NCBI GenBank assembly: GCA_033239125.1
Contig: BSWB01000001.1
Span: 141,747,981-141,811,980 of the forward strand
DNA: 64,000 nt
Source: Fagopyrum homotropicum
Lineage: Eukaryota > Streptophyta > Magnoliopsida > Caryophyllales > Polygonaceae
Direction of reading: 5' to 3'
This document shows, piece after piece, positions 23,533-34,842 of this stretch. The first letter of the stretch is position 1, and each line of letters opens with the position of its first letter. The notes beneath the pieces were generated by a model that saw only the letters and a list, made by a program, of their open reading frames with translations, was not told where the DNA came from and made no database searches. A program made the translations under genes and the position numbers.

Positions 23533-23661
23533 CGCCTCGACCGAGATGTTCTTCGCCAACCGAGGTGCCGTTATCTGACAATCACCTCGTTTTGACACCT
23601 CGGTCCGTCCAGAAACACCTCGACCGAGGTGAAATCAAAATCCTGCGAGGGGTATAAAAGG
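23533..23661 (+). promoter_or_regulatory. Internal promoter of G with upstream palindromes
   Basis: Palindrome and half-sites at 23533-23548 and 23584-23605, and the full CACCTCG-AC-CGAGGTG at 23616-23631, are followed 21 bp later by TATAAAAGG (23653-23661). The downstream ORF begins 431 bp further on. The same order and spacing occur in B, C and I. More words lie at 23993-24050 in the presumed 5' UTR. This would give a subgenomic transcript for the second ORF. Confidence 0.65.
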
Positions 23662-24083
23662 AGATCAACTTTTTCTCTTCTTACAACCCTACTCCCTCTC
23701 TTTGCTCTCACCTCGACCGCGGCTGCCCTTACTCCCAAATCCTCAAATCTCGATCGTTTGCAATGATTCTTGGCTCAAAATCATCGAGGGAAGCACGAGA
23801 ATCAGTTTTCAAGCATCAAACAACACAACAATCAACTACAATCTGCGCATTTTGGGTATTTCGCTCCAAACCCAAACTTGGTTCATTTCTCTCGATTCTG
23901 CACAGATCTGGCATTGTTTGTTGTTGAAGAGTATCAGTACCCCATAGGAAGCATGTGGTAGTGAAATTTGGGGGGAAAACTTACAGTTTTTCGAGCCTCG
24001 ATCGAGCAGTACTTTGCCTCGGTTGCTTTTTCTGTGTCTCGGCCGAGGTGTTCTTGGGGCAACCAAGGTGATTCTCAGCAAAA

Positions 24084-25505
24084 TGGAGAATTTGAGGAGA
24101 TCTGACCGCTAGCTAGCTCTTAGGGATCGCCCGAGTAGTTCCCGACATTCCCCCCCTTCCCCTCCTCCGCAGCCTATTGTCCCAGTTATCCATGAGCGGT
24201 TTTACAGGGCCTTTGACCGGATTTGCGGCCGGCCGATTGTCGCCCCTAGATATGTTGATGTTGCTGATTTTGAGTGCCTACACGTGGTGGAGGACCTGAG
24301 GAAGATGATCTTCATGGTTGGTTTGGAGGATTTCATGGATATCCGAATGCCGACTTATCTGGAGCCGACATTCGTGTTTCTGAACTCGGTGATTTACATG
24401 CCGGAGAACAAAGGGATCAAGTGCCGGCTCTTGAACAAGAACTACATAGTCCCCCTCGAGCAGTTTGGGGAGATCTTCGGCTTTCCCGCCCCTACAACTA
24501 CAGACTTTTCTTCTCGAGCGCAGGCTCACAGTTTTTGGGGGTATTGCTCACATCACCTCCCACCGTGATAGATGGAAACTCGGGGATTCTCGGGAATGCA
24601 TTATCTACCATCTGGCATTCCGCATGGCTCACCGGATGTTTAGTGAGATGCTTCTGGCGCGTACTGAGAGCCCCAGAAGGTCAGACAGGGTGAGCTTTTC
24701 AGCATGTTCTGTATGGTGACTAGAGGGATCCCGGATTTTGCAGTTATGCTTGTAGAGGATCTACATAGAGTGAAGAGGAAGGCGAAGGGAGACATCTGTT
24801 GTGGTGGCCTTGTGACTCACATTGCTACGTATATGGGGTTGGACCTCTCTAGATGCACTTTAGTGGCGGCGGCAAAGCCGCTAGGTCGACAAGAGTTCAT
24901 TACACGCCGCATCCTCATTCCCCGTTGTCTTGGCACACCTTGTGTGGCCATGCCGTGGGAAATGAAGCTCCCGAGAGGTATTGTCTGGTCTTCCCAGTTC
25001 TCGGTCTACGATCATGAGAATTGGTCTGATGTCTGGTTCCCGATTATGCAGGAGGATGTAGCTAGGAGGATACGCAAATGGTGATGTCATTGGAGGAGCT
25101 GCAGCCATTGATACCGGTATTGATTCCAGCGGACCTAGCATTCCCACCGTTGATCTCGATGACAAGGCAACGGAGGACGAGAGAGAGGTGCATGCACCTC
25201 CAATTGACATTTCCCAGCCTTCTGAGTAGAGAGCCCGCCGCAGTCGTGATCCTGAGGGGTGCCCTAGGATAGATTATTTGACACGGCAAATGAAAAATTC
25301 TTACCAGGTTGTGCGGATCGATATTACCAAGCGCTTTGATGCATACCGCTTATCTATTGAGGGATGGACTCAGCGTATGGTGGAGAGCCAGCACTATCAG
25401 CGACAGATGATGATGTTGCAGTTCCTGTAAATGACGGGCTATCCTTTTGATCCGTGCCAGTACCCCTACATTCCACCACCGCCACCGCCAGCTGAGGAGG
25501 ATTGA
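24084..25505 (+). pseudogene. G downstream ORF (Athila ORF in env-like position)
   Basis: ATG at 24084. The N-terminal half shows the family's shared wording: VIHERFYRAFDRI, IVAPRY, PTYLEPTF, RLLNKNYIVPLE, KWRGI-like IVWSSQFS. A stop at codon 10 and frameshifts near 24545, 24700 and 25080 break it. The C-terminus is proline-rich (about 25440-25505). I see no signal peptide or membrane segment. In position it matches the extra ORF of Athila elements, often called ORF1 or env-like. Its function is unknown. Closely related copies lie in B, C and I. Confidence 0.75.
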
Positions 25506-25756
25506 TGCATATTATGGAGCGTTTTCTTATATTACAGTTATGCTTTGTCCGATGAGTACTTTGTTTCTTCTGACTCTTATTTGACCTATTGGGACAATGT
25601 GTCCTAAGTTTGGGGTATTTGTATGACTTGCTTATGGATGTTTGTATAACTCTACTTGACTTTGAATTGATCTTATTGACTTACATGTGCGTATATGTCA
25701 TTTACATGCATTGCATACAGGTTTCTGTTTGAGAAAAACGTCAAAAACCGATTTGA

Positions 25757-25957
25757 AAACCTCGGGCGCCGTCAAATCACCTTGACCGAGACGTTTTTGA
25801 CCAAACGAGGTCGTCATAACTGAGATTCATCTTGATTGAACACCTCGGGCGCCGTCAAATCACCTTGACCGAGAAGTTTTTGACCAAACGAGGTCGTCAT
25901 AACTGAGATTCATCTTGATTGAACACCTCGGGCACCGTCAAATCACCTTGACCGAGA
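25757..25957 (+). repeat. 83-bp tandem repeat in the G 3' noncoding region
   Basis: Starts of ctcgggc at 25761, 25844 and 25927 give an exact 83-bp period, 2.4 copies; the two full units differ by one base. Each unit contains degenerate family-1 words (ctcgggcg, ccttgaccgag, aacgaggtcg). Confidence 0.95.
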
Positions 25958-26218
25958 TGGGTTTAAAACTGAAAAAATTTCGAAACGTTTTGTGCTTCTA
26001 TTCCATATATGACCTCATTGATGATAATTGCTTGTAGATTGGCTTTTAAATCTTTATATGCTCGAAAGTTTTTATGATGTATTTAAGTTGCTAAATGTTT
26101 TGTTTAAAATTCTAGCATGTATAATATTTTGTTTTATCAATATTATGTTGGATTTGAAGGTAGACACCACAATATGAGTTCTCTCACATTCCTCATGGGA
26201 TGATTAAGACACTTCATT

Positions 26219-26566
26219 TCTCCTCCTCTTTTTCTTCTTCTTCTTCTTCTTCTTCTTCTTCTTGATCATACTTTAGCCCCTCATATACATATTTGCCTCC
26301 CTTTACTAATCCGGTAATTTGGATGCAGAAAAGCGTGTGAAGTGAAGTTGAGATTGTGGCGGAAAGTGTTAGAAAATAAGTAGGTTTGGGGATGTTGATC
26401 TTGATGATGAGTAACTCGGCACCATTCACATAGCCGGGTGTTGTGTCTTGCCAAAGTCGGATTGATCGATAGTCCTAACGGGTCATGGTATATGCATCAA
26501 GGGTTTGAGGCATCTCGAAAAATTGATGATTGCTGATGTCTTAGGCTATTGTGCACCTCTGTCCAT
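26219..26566 (+). other. G 3' noncoding: CTT microsatellite and conserved block
   Basis: A ttc/ctt run at 26226-26262 is followed by the block at 26386-26566 conserved with B, C, H and I (reverse complement of the minus-element copies). Outside these, 25506-27007 is AT-rich noncoding sequence. Confidence 0.7.
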
Positions 26567-27007
26567 GTTCTAAAAAATAAAGTAAAGTGAAAATATGCAA
26601 AGCTTATTGGTGGAAGATGTTTGAGATCAAAGAAGTGAACTAACGATCCTATTCCCGGATTCTAGCACCACATTACCCTATATACATCCTACCCTAACAC
26701 GTTTCTTGACCTCTTTTGAAAGCCCTTAGACCTTGAGTATGTTGATTGGCTTTGTGGTTTAAACTGGATTATACATGATCGATTTTGATAAATATGATTT
26801 ATTATGAATTCTATGATTTTATGCAAAGATGATCAGCTTTCTTATATTTATAAAATGTTTTGACCATATGTTGATTTTATTTTCTATGTAGCATTCTCTT
26901 AGAGTGATCTATGAATGGAGCGCACCACCAAAAGGTTTTGTAAAATGTTTTTCATTGATCTTTTTGATGACTTATAATCCATTCTATCTTGAATCTAAGA
27001 TTTGAAT

Positions 27008-27046
27008 CTTGCTTGGGGACAAGCAAGGGAAAAGTATGGGGTATTT
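27008..27046 (+). promoter_or_regulatory. Hairpin and polypurine tract of G
   Basis: Perfect hairpin CTTGCTT-GGGGAC-AAGCAAG (27008-27027), then a purine-rich tract (ggaaaagtatggggtatt), then the LTR start. Same arrangement as in B, C, H and I. Confidence 0.75.
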
Positions 27047-27106
27047 TGATAGCATGTATTATAGTCTATATTTTGGGATGGGTTTGGACGTTTTATCTTC
27101 ATAAAC
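27047..27106 (+). mobile_element. 3' LTR of G, first 60 bp only
   Basis: Starts tgatagcatgtattatag, matching the G 5' LTR, and stops at cttcataaa. There it meets the truncated LTR of D; neither side shows an LTR terminus, so this is a deletion junction. Confidence 0.8.
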
Positions 27107-27498
27107 ATCGCATGATATGATATGGTGATGTGATATATGTGCTACGACTTCATTCTTATCTATGATCGATTAGCTAACGGTTTATACCGTGTTGTAGATC
27201 TTCTGTAGGATAGGGAGATTGCAAAGTGAGCCAGATGGGTGACCAGCCGAGGGCTTCCGTACACTAGGTTGTGCGAGGGTTATGGGATCTTTTGTATACA
27301 TTTGAGTATGGTGTTTCCGTTTTGTACCCGGTTGTGTTTTGTAAACCTTTTGATGTATAAATTTAATACAATTTTATGTATTTGGTTTTAATCTATATGT
27401 GCCTTGTTGTAATATCCATTGAACTTGTTGTCAAGTTAGGGTCACGATCAACTGTGAGATCCTAGCCCAGTAGCGCCCTGAGGATTTGGGGTGTTACA
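27107..27498 (+). mobile_element. 5' LTR of D (last ~390 bp)
   Basis: Matches the reverse complement of the F LTR from ~13785 to 13390, including the ttagctaacggttt block and the end gggtgttaca. The 5' ~1.5 kb is missing. Confidence 0.8.
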
Positions 27499-27502
27499 AA
27501 GT

Positions 27503-27513
27503 TGGTATCAGAG
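27503..27513 (+). other. Primer binding site of D (initiator tRNA-Met type)
   Basis: TGGTATCAGAG four bases after the LTR end. Confirms plus orientation of D. Confidence 0.9.
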
Positions 27514-29759
27514 TCTTAGGTTGACAACAATGGAACTTGCAATCTGCAATAAAAGTCGAATAAATAAATAAACATAACCCGAAAGGGGTGTGACTTTTCA
27601 AAAGGATTTTGGTTTTAAAATGAGTATAACTATTTTCGGACAGAGTGTACGTATTATGTGATGTTGTGTTGTATGTTGGATTTGAGTATTATATATATAT
27701 ATACATATGGCATTATATAGCCTTTTACGTAGTTATGATATTATTGTTGATGACTCAGATTAGAGCAACTTCTACTATAGGACGGGAAAGAGGTAGACCA
27801 CCTCTATCTCCGGTAATCGTAATTCGTGAACGAGTTGATCGACCTCCAGCCGTGAGAGGTCGGGGTTAAGTCCCATTGTTGAGTCGCTAGAGACGGAAGA
27901 CCAAGTTATGAAAGACGTTGAGAATGTAATTTACAACGCTGTCGGCGACGTGTAGATCGCATTAAGGAACGAGATAGTTACCCTACTTAGATTGTAAAGT
28001 ACCCAAGTGGAAGATTCAAGTTGCGCCTCAATGAAGTAAGAAGCTTGAGAAGACGTCTAGCTTGTAACAGAAGTGGCGAAGAAAGAAAGATGCGTTTCAT
28101 ATTCTTCGGCATCACTAGATCCGTTGTGGTGTTGTAAAAGGTGATTTCGGTGTTAGTTACACCAAAGAGGATGGATAAGGTTGTTAAGGCTCAAGACAAG
28201 CCAAGAACACCAACGCCAATCGTGTGATTGAAGATTTACAATTACTATAGAGTATTGATATGAAAATGTAGAGACATCATTGGAGTCGATCTATCATTCA
28301 AGGGATAGACGGTTTGAGCAGAGGTGAACCTAGTTGGAGGGGTTGTTCGGTCTAATAAGCCAAAGAAGTGGCAGAGATTAGAGTATACCAATATTAAGAG
28401 TGGAACTTATGATAATGACGAGGTTCGGTAGAGAAACGAACGAGTTATTCCAATATATGATATCTTCCGTCGTGGGATCCTGTACCGTGACGAATTCGTG
28501 ATAATAAACGTGTGAATAGTATCGTGAATACGTCAGAAATTTAGCTGTTAGTGTTGGAGCTGAAGAGCTGACATCACCAGCTACTACAAGTACCATTTAG
28601 ATTAATGGTTTACCTGTCAGAGGTTTTTGTGATACGAGTGTTATGTTCTTATTATTTTTTGTCTTATGTGTTGACATTTTGGTGTTAAATACGATAGACG
28701 TGATACCCTTTATTATAGGGTTACCCGATGATAGTAGGGTCAGAGTTACCCGCGAGATACGTGTTTGTCCTATTCATTAGGAACTTGTGATTTGGTTGTA
28801 GACTTCTTTGTCATGCCGTTGGTAAATAAGGAAGTCATTCTGGGTATGGATTAGATGCATAGGCATCGTACGGTGTTAGATATTGGTAGGATGACCGTGA
28901 AGTTCTCTACCAAGTCGGGTCAAATAGAGGTTTTCCGAGGTTAGGACCTTGGAAATTCGGGTATGGTTATTAGCACAATCCGAGCAACGAGGTTGATTGC
29001 ACAAGGTGCAAAGCCTTCTGGTGTTATGCCATGAAGGAGGATGAGAGTCCAGCGTTAGAGGATATCCCCGTGGTTCCCGAGTTTCTAGATGTGTTTGCCG
29101 AACCATCCAGTTTTCCCCCTCAAATGAGCATGGACTTCGGCATAGAGATGGAGCCGAGGACGAGACCGATCACGTAGGCCCATACCGTATGACGCCTCTC
29201 AAGTTGTTAGAGCTGAATAAGCAACTCAAGGAGTTGGATGAGAAGTGCTTCATCCGCCCTAGCATATCCCTCTGGGGAGCGCCTGTTCTCTTCGTGCAGA
29301 AGAAGGACGGATCGTTGAGATTTTGCATCGACTACAAAGAGCTGAACAAGGTGACCATCAAGAACTAGTATCCTTTGCCCCGCATCGATGATTTGTAAGA
29401 TCGGCTTCAGGGAGCGACTGTGTTTTCTAGGATTGACTTGCTCTCGGGTTATCACCAACTGAGGGTGAGGGAGCAGGATACACATAAGACGACATTTTGG
29501 ACTCGGTATGGCCACTAAGAGTTTGTAGTGATACCATTCGGGCTCACGAATGTGCCCGCCGTCTTTATGGAGTTGATGAATGACATATTCATCGACTTCC
29601 TGGATCAGTTTGTGGTGGTCTTCATAGACGATATCCTGGTATATTCTCGTAGCAGAGAGGATCAAGCAGGATATCTGAGGACAATGATGCAAGTTTTGAG
29701 GGATAGAGAATTGTATGCCAAGTTCTCTAACTGCGAGTTTTGGATGCCAGCGGTAGCAT

Positions 29760-29940
29760 TTAGGAAGACTACCCAGTTTGTATGGTCCGAGCCGTGTACT
29801 CAGAGTTTTGAGGAGCTGAAGAGACGTCTGACTTCCGCTCCCAGCCTATTAAGGAAGACTACCCAGTTTGTATGGTCCGAGCCGTGTACTCAGAGTTTTG
29901 AGGAGCTGAAGAGACGTCTGACTTCCGCTCCCATCTTAGC
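29760..29940 (+). repeat. Tandem duplication in D pol (about 90 bp x 2)
   Basis: aggaagactacccagtttgt recurs at 29761 and 29850, giving two nearly identical ~89-90-bp copies in the same frame. Compared with F, about 80 codons of the RT-RNase H connection that should precede the first copy are missing. Confidence 0.9.
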
Positions 29941-30528
29941 GTAGCCGGAGGGCACATAGGACTTTGTAGTATACAGTGACGCATCCAAGCTCGGCTTAGG
30001 GTGTGTTTTGATACAGCGCAGTAGAGTGATTGCATATGCGTCTAGACAGTTGAAGATGTATGAGGAGAACTACCCGACTCATGATTTGGAGTTTGCAGCA
30101 GTAGTTCATGCTTCAAAGATATGGAGACATTACTTGTATGGCGCTGCATGCCAGATCTTCGCAAATCATAAGAGTCTGAAGTATATTTTCACGAAGCGGG
30201 AATTGAATAACCGCCAGCGTAGGTGGCTTGAGTTGATCAATTTTTTGGACCTTGAGATTTTGTACCATCCAGGGAAGGCGAACGTTTCCGCCGATGCCCT
30301 GAGTAGGAAGATGCCTCGAGAGAAGGCGATTGCGAGACTGATAGTTCAGCCTCAGTTGTAGAGAGTTCTGGTGTGGCTAGAGCTGAACATTTAGTTTCCT
30401 GATGAGGATGCCCAGTTGAGTACTTTAGAAGTTCTACCTGATCTGTTGGGTGAGATCCAACAGAAGCAGGGAACCTGCCTGACACTGATGAGGATTCGAG
30501 ATAGGATGTCTCGAGGTGAGGCACCACA

Positions 30529-30533
30529 GTTAT
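30529..30533. repeat. Target-site duplication of C (left copy)
   Basis: GTTAT here and GTTCT at 53609-53613. Joining the D flanks with GTTCT restores the D integrase reading frame (APQ followed by FSIG), so the left copy carries a later point change. Confidence 0.8.
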
Positions 30534-32306
30534 TGTTCGCTCCAAACGGTGTGTGCAAGCTTTAAATTTATATCCCAAGAAATATGCTAAAACAAGGATG
30601 CGAACCCGCAGTGTACGGATCAATTATAGTAAAAAGCAAGAATTCCGGGGTGTCGATCTCAGGGACTTAGGGGAAACTAAGCAAGTATAGGTTGTCAATG
30701 CAACTAATAACCACAAAAGCGATTAAAGCAATCAAAGATGATAAAAAGGTCAAATAAGGGAAAAATGCAAATACTAGGGATTAAAGCATTTAGTTGTGGT
30801 TCCAACTCAAGATCTACAGATAAGCGGACAAAGCTGAGATTTTGCAAAGGGAAGGTGTTTCTAAAGTGGGAGTAGATTATCGGGTAAGTCTCACTACTCA
30901 CTATCCCAAACCAAAGTTCCTATCACCGGGTAAGTCTCAAGGTACTAAGGAAAGGAACTTTAATATCAAGCCAACACACCACCTATGGGAATAGAATCAA
31001 CCTTTACCGGGTAAGTCTCAAGCTAACTCACAAAGATGGGATGAAGGCACACTCAAATCCCAATAAAGGATAAACCTTTATTACCTACACTTACGATCAT
31101 GGGTAAACAAGCTAAGGAATTACCGGGTAAGTCTCATCCTAGGCTTGTATTGAACCAGGAAAGGTGTAATAAGAATAGGATTTGGCAAACTAGAACACTT
31201 AACTCTCAGTTTCGGATCAGAAAAGATCACCACGGTCAGTCAAGTTCCACCCCGGCCGAGATGTTCATCGACTGAGCGAGGTACTCTAGGGTTAAGGTTA
31301 AAGACTCGAGCTTTTTGGGTCCTACTAGGACTAAGATCATTCTATCATCGTCTTTCCCACAACTTTCAGCCAATCACCCTAGAATCGCACAAGAAATTTA
31401 GCCACTCATCATCATGATAACAATAATCGAATATATTAGAAGGGAATGAATTTTTGAACACAAAAACCTTAAGAACAAGGCTTCAATAACTGAATCAAAT
31501 AGTTCACAAATCAGCGTTCCTCAAATCACAAATCACACAAGACAATAAACCAAAGGGAATCTAAGAAAATCTTACAAAACTCCCTCAAAAGTTATCTTAA
31601 CACTACGAATCTTCCTTCCTTCAATCTTCAAAGCTTCCTTCAAACTTCTAGAAAATCTTCCAACTGTTGTGTGGAGAATATTGCTGATCCAAAGATATGG
31701 AAAATTGGATGGCTGAATTGTGGAAAATCTAACCCTTTATATAGGAGAATTATATTCCAAAGATAATAATATCTTAAAAAGATAATTTCCTATAAAATAT
31801 ATTATATCTCTAAAATAGATCTCCCAAATATATGATCTTCCTTCCAGAATTCCATCCCAAAAATATAAGATATCTTCCTTCCAAAAGTAAAAGATCTCAG
31901 CCAAAAGATATAATCTGGCCGGCGCTAGGGTGTTTGCCTCGGTCGGGACGCTCCTCAAGATCACCTCGGTCGAGGTGATATTGTAGCTGACCGAGATGAA
32001 TCTTAAATGAGTGTGAAATCTCTCAAATCTGGTCCAAAGTAAATCTTCTTCATTAATTCCTTGCTTCCTGAGTTCTCCCTTAAGCTCCAAAATGTAGCTC
32101 CTATGACTTCTTAGCTCCTTAGCTCCATTTCAGTCCAAAATGTGCCATTTTACCTATGATTACAACGAAACTTGGTGTAGACCTCGATTACCGTAAAGGT
32201 AGATGAAACGACAATATAATCACATAATATACATCCATACATATAGTTTGTTGGAGATAAAACATCTAAACAAGTCCCAGAATATAGACTATAATACATG
32301 CTATTA
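30534..32306 (-). mobile_element. 3' LTR of C
   Basis: 1773 bp from TGTTCGCTCC to catgctatta (the 5' copy ends catgctatca). Contains repeated ccgggtaagtctca motifs, a TATA box (sense TATATAAAGG, 31734-31743) and the full family-1 palindrome at 31962-31977, about 220 bp upstream of it. A degenerate word pair lies at ~31235-31280. Confidence 0.9.
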
Positions 32307-32325
32307 AAATACCCCATACTCTTCC

Positions 32326-32974
32326 CTTGCTTGTCCCCAAGCAAGTTCCAAATCTTAGATACAAGATAGAATGGATTATAAGTTATAAAGATCAATGAAA
32401 AGTATTTCAAAACATTTTTGGTGGTGTGCTCCACTCATAGATCACTCTAAGATAATGCTTCGTGGTAAATAAAATCAAAACATGATCAAAACATTTTATA
32501 AATATAAGAAAGTTGTTCATCTTTGCATAAAATCGTAGAATGCATAATAAATTATAGTTATCGAAATTAATCATGTATAATCCAATTTAAACCACCAAGT
32601 CAATCAACAAGCTCAAGGTTTCAAGGGCTTTTCAAAAGAAGGGCAAGAAACGTGTGAGGGTGGGATGTATATAGGGAATGTGGTGCTAGAATCCGGAAAA
32701 AGGACCTTTACTTCACTTCCTTTGAACTTCAACACCTTCCACCAATAAGCTTTGCTTATTTATTTTTACTTTTTGGGATGCAAGGACAGAGGTGCACAAT
32801 AACCGAAGCCTAGGAGATCAACAATCATCAATTTCTCGAGATGCCTCAAACCCTTGATGCACATACCATGACCCGTTAGGAATATCACTCAATCCGACAT
32901 TGGCAAGACACAAACATCCGGCTATGTGAATGGTGCCGAGTTACTCATCATCATGATTGACTTCCCCAAACCTA
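32326..32974 (-). other. C 3' region: hairpin and conserved block
   Basis: Hairpin at 32326-32345 next to the polypurine tract, and the conserved noncoding block at 32789-32974. Between and beyond (32975-33729) the DNA is AT-rich. Family-1 words cluster at 33381-33450, including cgcctcggtcgaggtg at 33381-33396. Confidence 0.75.
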
Positions 32975-33729
32975 TATGTTTCTTTCTAAACTTCCAGCCA
33001 ACATCTCAACTTTTCTTTCACTTGCTTTTCTTCGTTTGCTTCCAAATTTCCGGATAGGTAAAGGATGGCAAATATGTATATGAGGGGCTAAAGCATGATA
33101 AAGAAGAAGAAGAGAAGAGAACGAATTGCCTTAATCATCCCAAGACCAAAGTGAGAGAACTCAACATGTGGTGTCAACCTTCAAATTCAACATAATTTGG
33201 ATAAAAACAAAGTATTAAACATGCCAAAATTTCAAACAAAGAATTTAGCAACTTAAACATATCATAAAACCTTTCAAACATATAAAGATTTCAAAACCAT
33301 TCTGCAAACAAAATCATCACTGAGGTCATATGCAAACAAGAAGCACAAAAAATCGTTTTGAAAACTCTCTCAGTTAAACCGCCTCGGTCGAGGTGTTCTA
33401 AGTCAACCGAGGTACTTGACCTCGTTTGACCAGAATCATCCTGGTCGAGGTCATAAATTTTTTTTCTTAAACCAGTTTTTGATGTTTTTCTCAATCAAAT
33501 AACATGTGTGCATGCATGTAATCTCAGATAAACACATAGAGCATAAAGAGAGATCATAAATATCAAGTCGAGTCATACAAGCATACATAATGTCGAATAA
33601 TACAGATAAATACCCCATACTTGGGACACATTGTCCCAATGGGTCAAAATAAGTCTAAAAAAACAAGAGAACTCACCGGACATAACTGAGCTGCGAAAAT
33701 AAATAAAGAGAAGAAAATCCATGCAAGCT

Positions 33730-34842
33730 CTAGTCCTGATCCGCTAGTGGTGGTGGTGGATACGGGATGAAGGGATACTGAGATGGGTCAAACGGATAAC
33801 CCATGGTATGCTGGAACTGGATCTCCATCATCCGCTGTTGGTAGTGATGACTCTCCCTCAGCTCCATCATCTCCAATGACAAGGCGGCGTAAGAGTCATT
33901 CATCTGGTCCGTCAGCTCGTCAATCCGTCGGTGAGCTACGGGATCTCTCTGTCTGCGGACTCTACACCTGATAGGTCGTGATGGTGCTGCAGCAGCCTCC
34001 TCCTCTGTTGCCTCGTCGTCTAAATCGACAACTGGCACACTGGGACCGGCTGTATTTGTACATGTCTCCATGGCAGCACCGCCATCATCATACTCCTCCT
34101 CCACCTGAGCTGGTGTAGCATCTCTAGCATCCTCTATGTAGGGCAACTACGCGGAAGACCAGTACTGTGGATCGAAGACTATCAATTGATCTGACCATGG
34201 GATACCCTGAGCGGCAGTCTGCTCCCAAGGCATCGCCACGTAAGGTGTGGTAAGGTCACGATGAACCAGTATCCTCCACGTGATCATCTCCTAAAGTCCA
34301 AGCGGCTTTGCAACCACCAACAGTGTACATGCAGTCAAGTCAAGACCCATAACTATAGCGATATGAGTCACCAACCCTCCACAACAAATATCTCCCTCCG
34401 CCTTGCCCTTGATCCGATGCAAATCCTCAGCTAACATGGCCCCAAATAAGGCACTCCTCTAGTCACCATGCAGAAAAGACTCAGAAGCTCTACCTGTCTA
34501 ATCTTCTGGGGCATCTCAGTATGCTCCAGAAGGGTCTCACTGAATATACGGTGGGCCAGACGGAAAGCCAGATGGAACATGATGCGCTCCCTGCAGTCTC
34601 CAGGTCTCCATCTATCTGCATGCTCTACTACATGGGCAATTTTCCCCCAGAACTATCGAGCTACAGCTCGAGAAGGAAAGTCAGGAACTGTAGGAGTCGG
34701 GAAGCCGAATATCTCTCGGAACTAATCCATTGGAACAATGTAGTTCCGGTTCATCAACCGGTACTTTATGTTGTTCCTCTCTGGAATGTGAGTGACATAA
34801 CTCATAAACTCTAGGGTCGACTCAAGGTAAGCTGGAGCTCTG
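33730..34842 (-). pseudogene. C downstream ORF, 3' part (after the B insertion)
   Basis: Continues the frame broken at 46429 by B: APAYLEST, then RLMNRNYIVPMD, FGFPTPT, LAFRLAHRIF. Several stops and frameshifts follow (34720, 34440 and on), but the last 138 codons are open again from 34146. That end has an acidic stretch, an Arg-rich stretch (RPIRCRVRRQRD), a helical Glu/Gln-rich part and the conserved GYPFDP-x-QYPF ending with prolines. Function unknown. Confidence 0.75.
34838..34842. repeat. Target-site duplication of B (left copy)
   Basis: CTCTG, identical to 46424-46428. Removing B and one copy restores the C downstream ORF frame (EIR followed by APAYL). Confidence 0.95.

Larger units (their letters stand above)
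20357..27106 (+). mobile_element. Element G: internally deleted Athila-type element
   Basis: Left to right: first ~755 bp of the 5' LTR, protease and integrase coding, internal promoter region, downstream ORF, 3' noncoding region, hairpin and polypurine tract, and the first 60 bp of the 3' LTR. Two internal deletions are evident: LTR-end/PBS/gag, and RT/RNase H. The palindromic words and LTR wording place it with B and C. Its right end is cut by the truncated LTR of D. Confidence 0.85.
27750..30533 (+). pseudogene. D gag-pol remnant, 5' part (Tekay-like)
   Basis: ATG at 27750 opens RATSTIGRERGRP, matching the F gag start. Gag is otherwise unreadable to ~28660. The protease region (~28790-29170) keeps VDFFVMPLV wording. 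RT (~29200-29760) has an intact FVVVFIDDILVYS box near 29610-29650 but several stops, many of the kind C-to-T deamination gives. The RT-RNase H link is replaced by a tandem duplication (29760-29940). RNase H runs to ~30360. The integrase starts (MRIRDRMSRGEAPQ) and is cut at 30533 by element C, resuming at 53609. Inactive. Confidence 0.85.
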
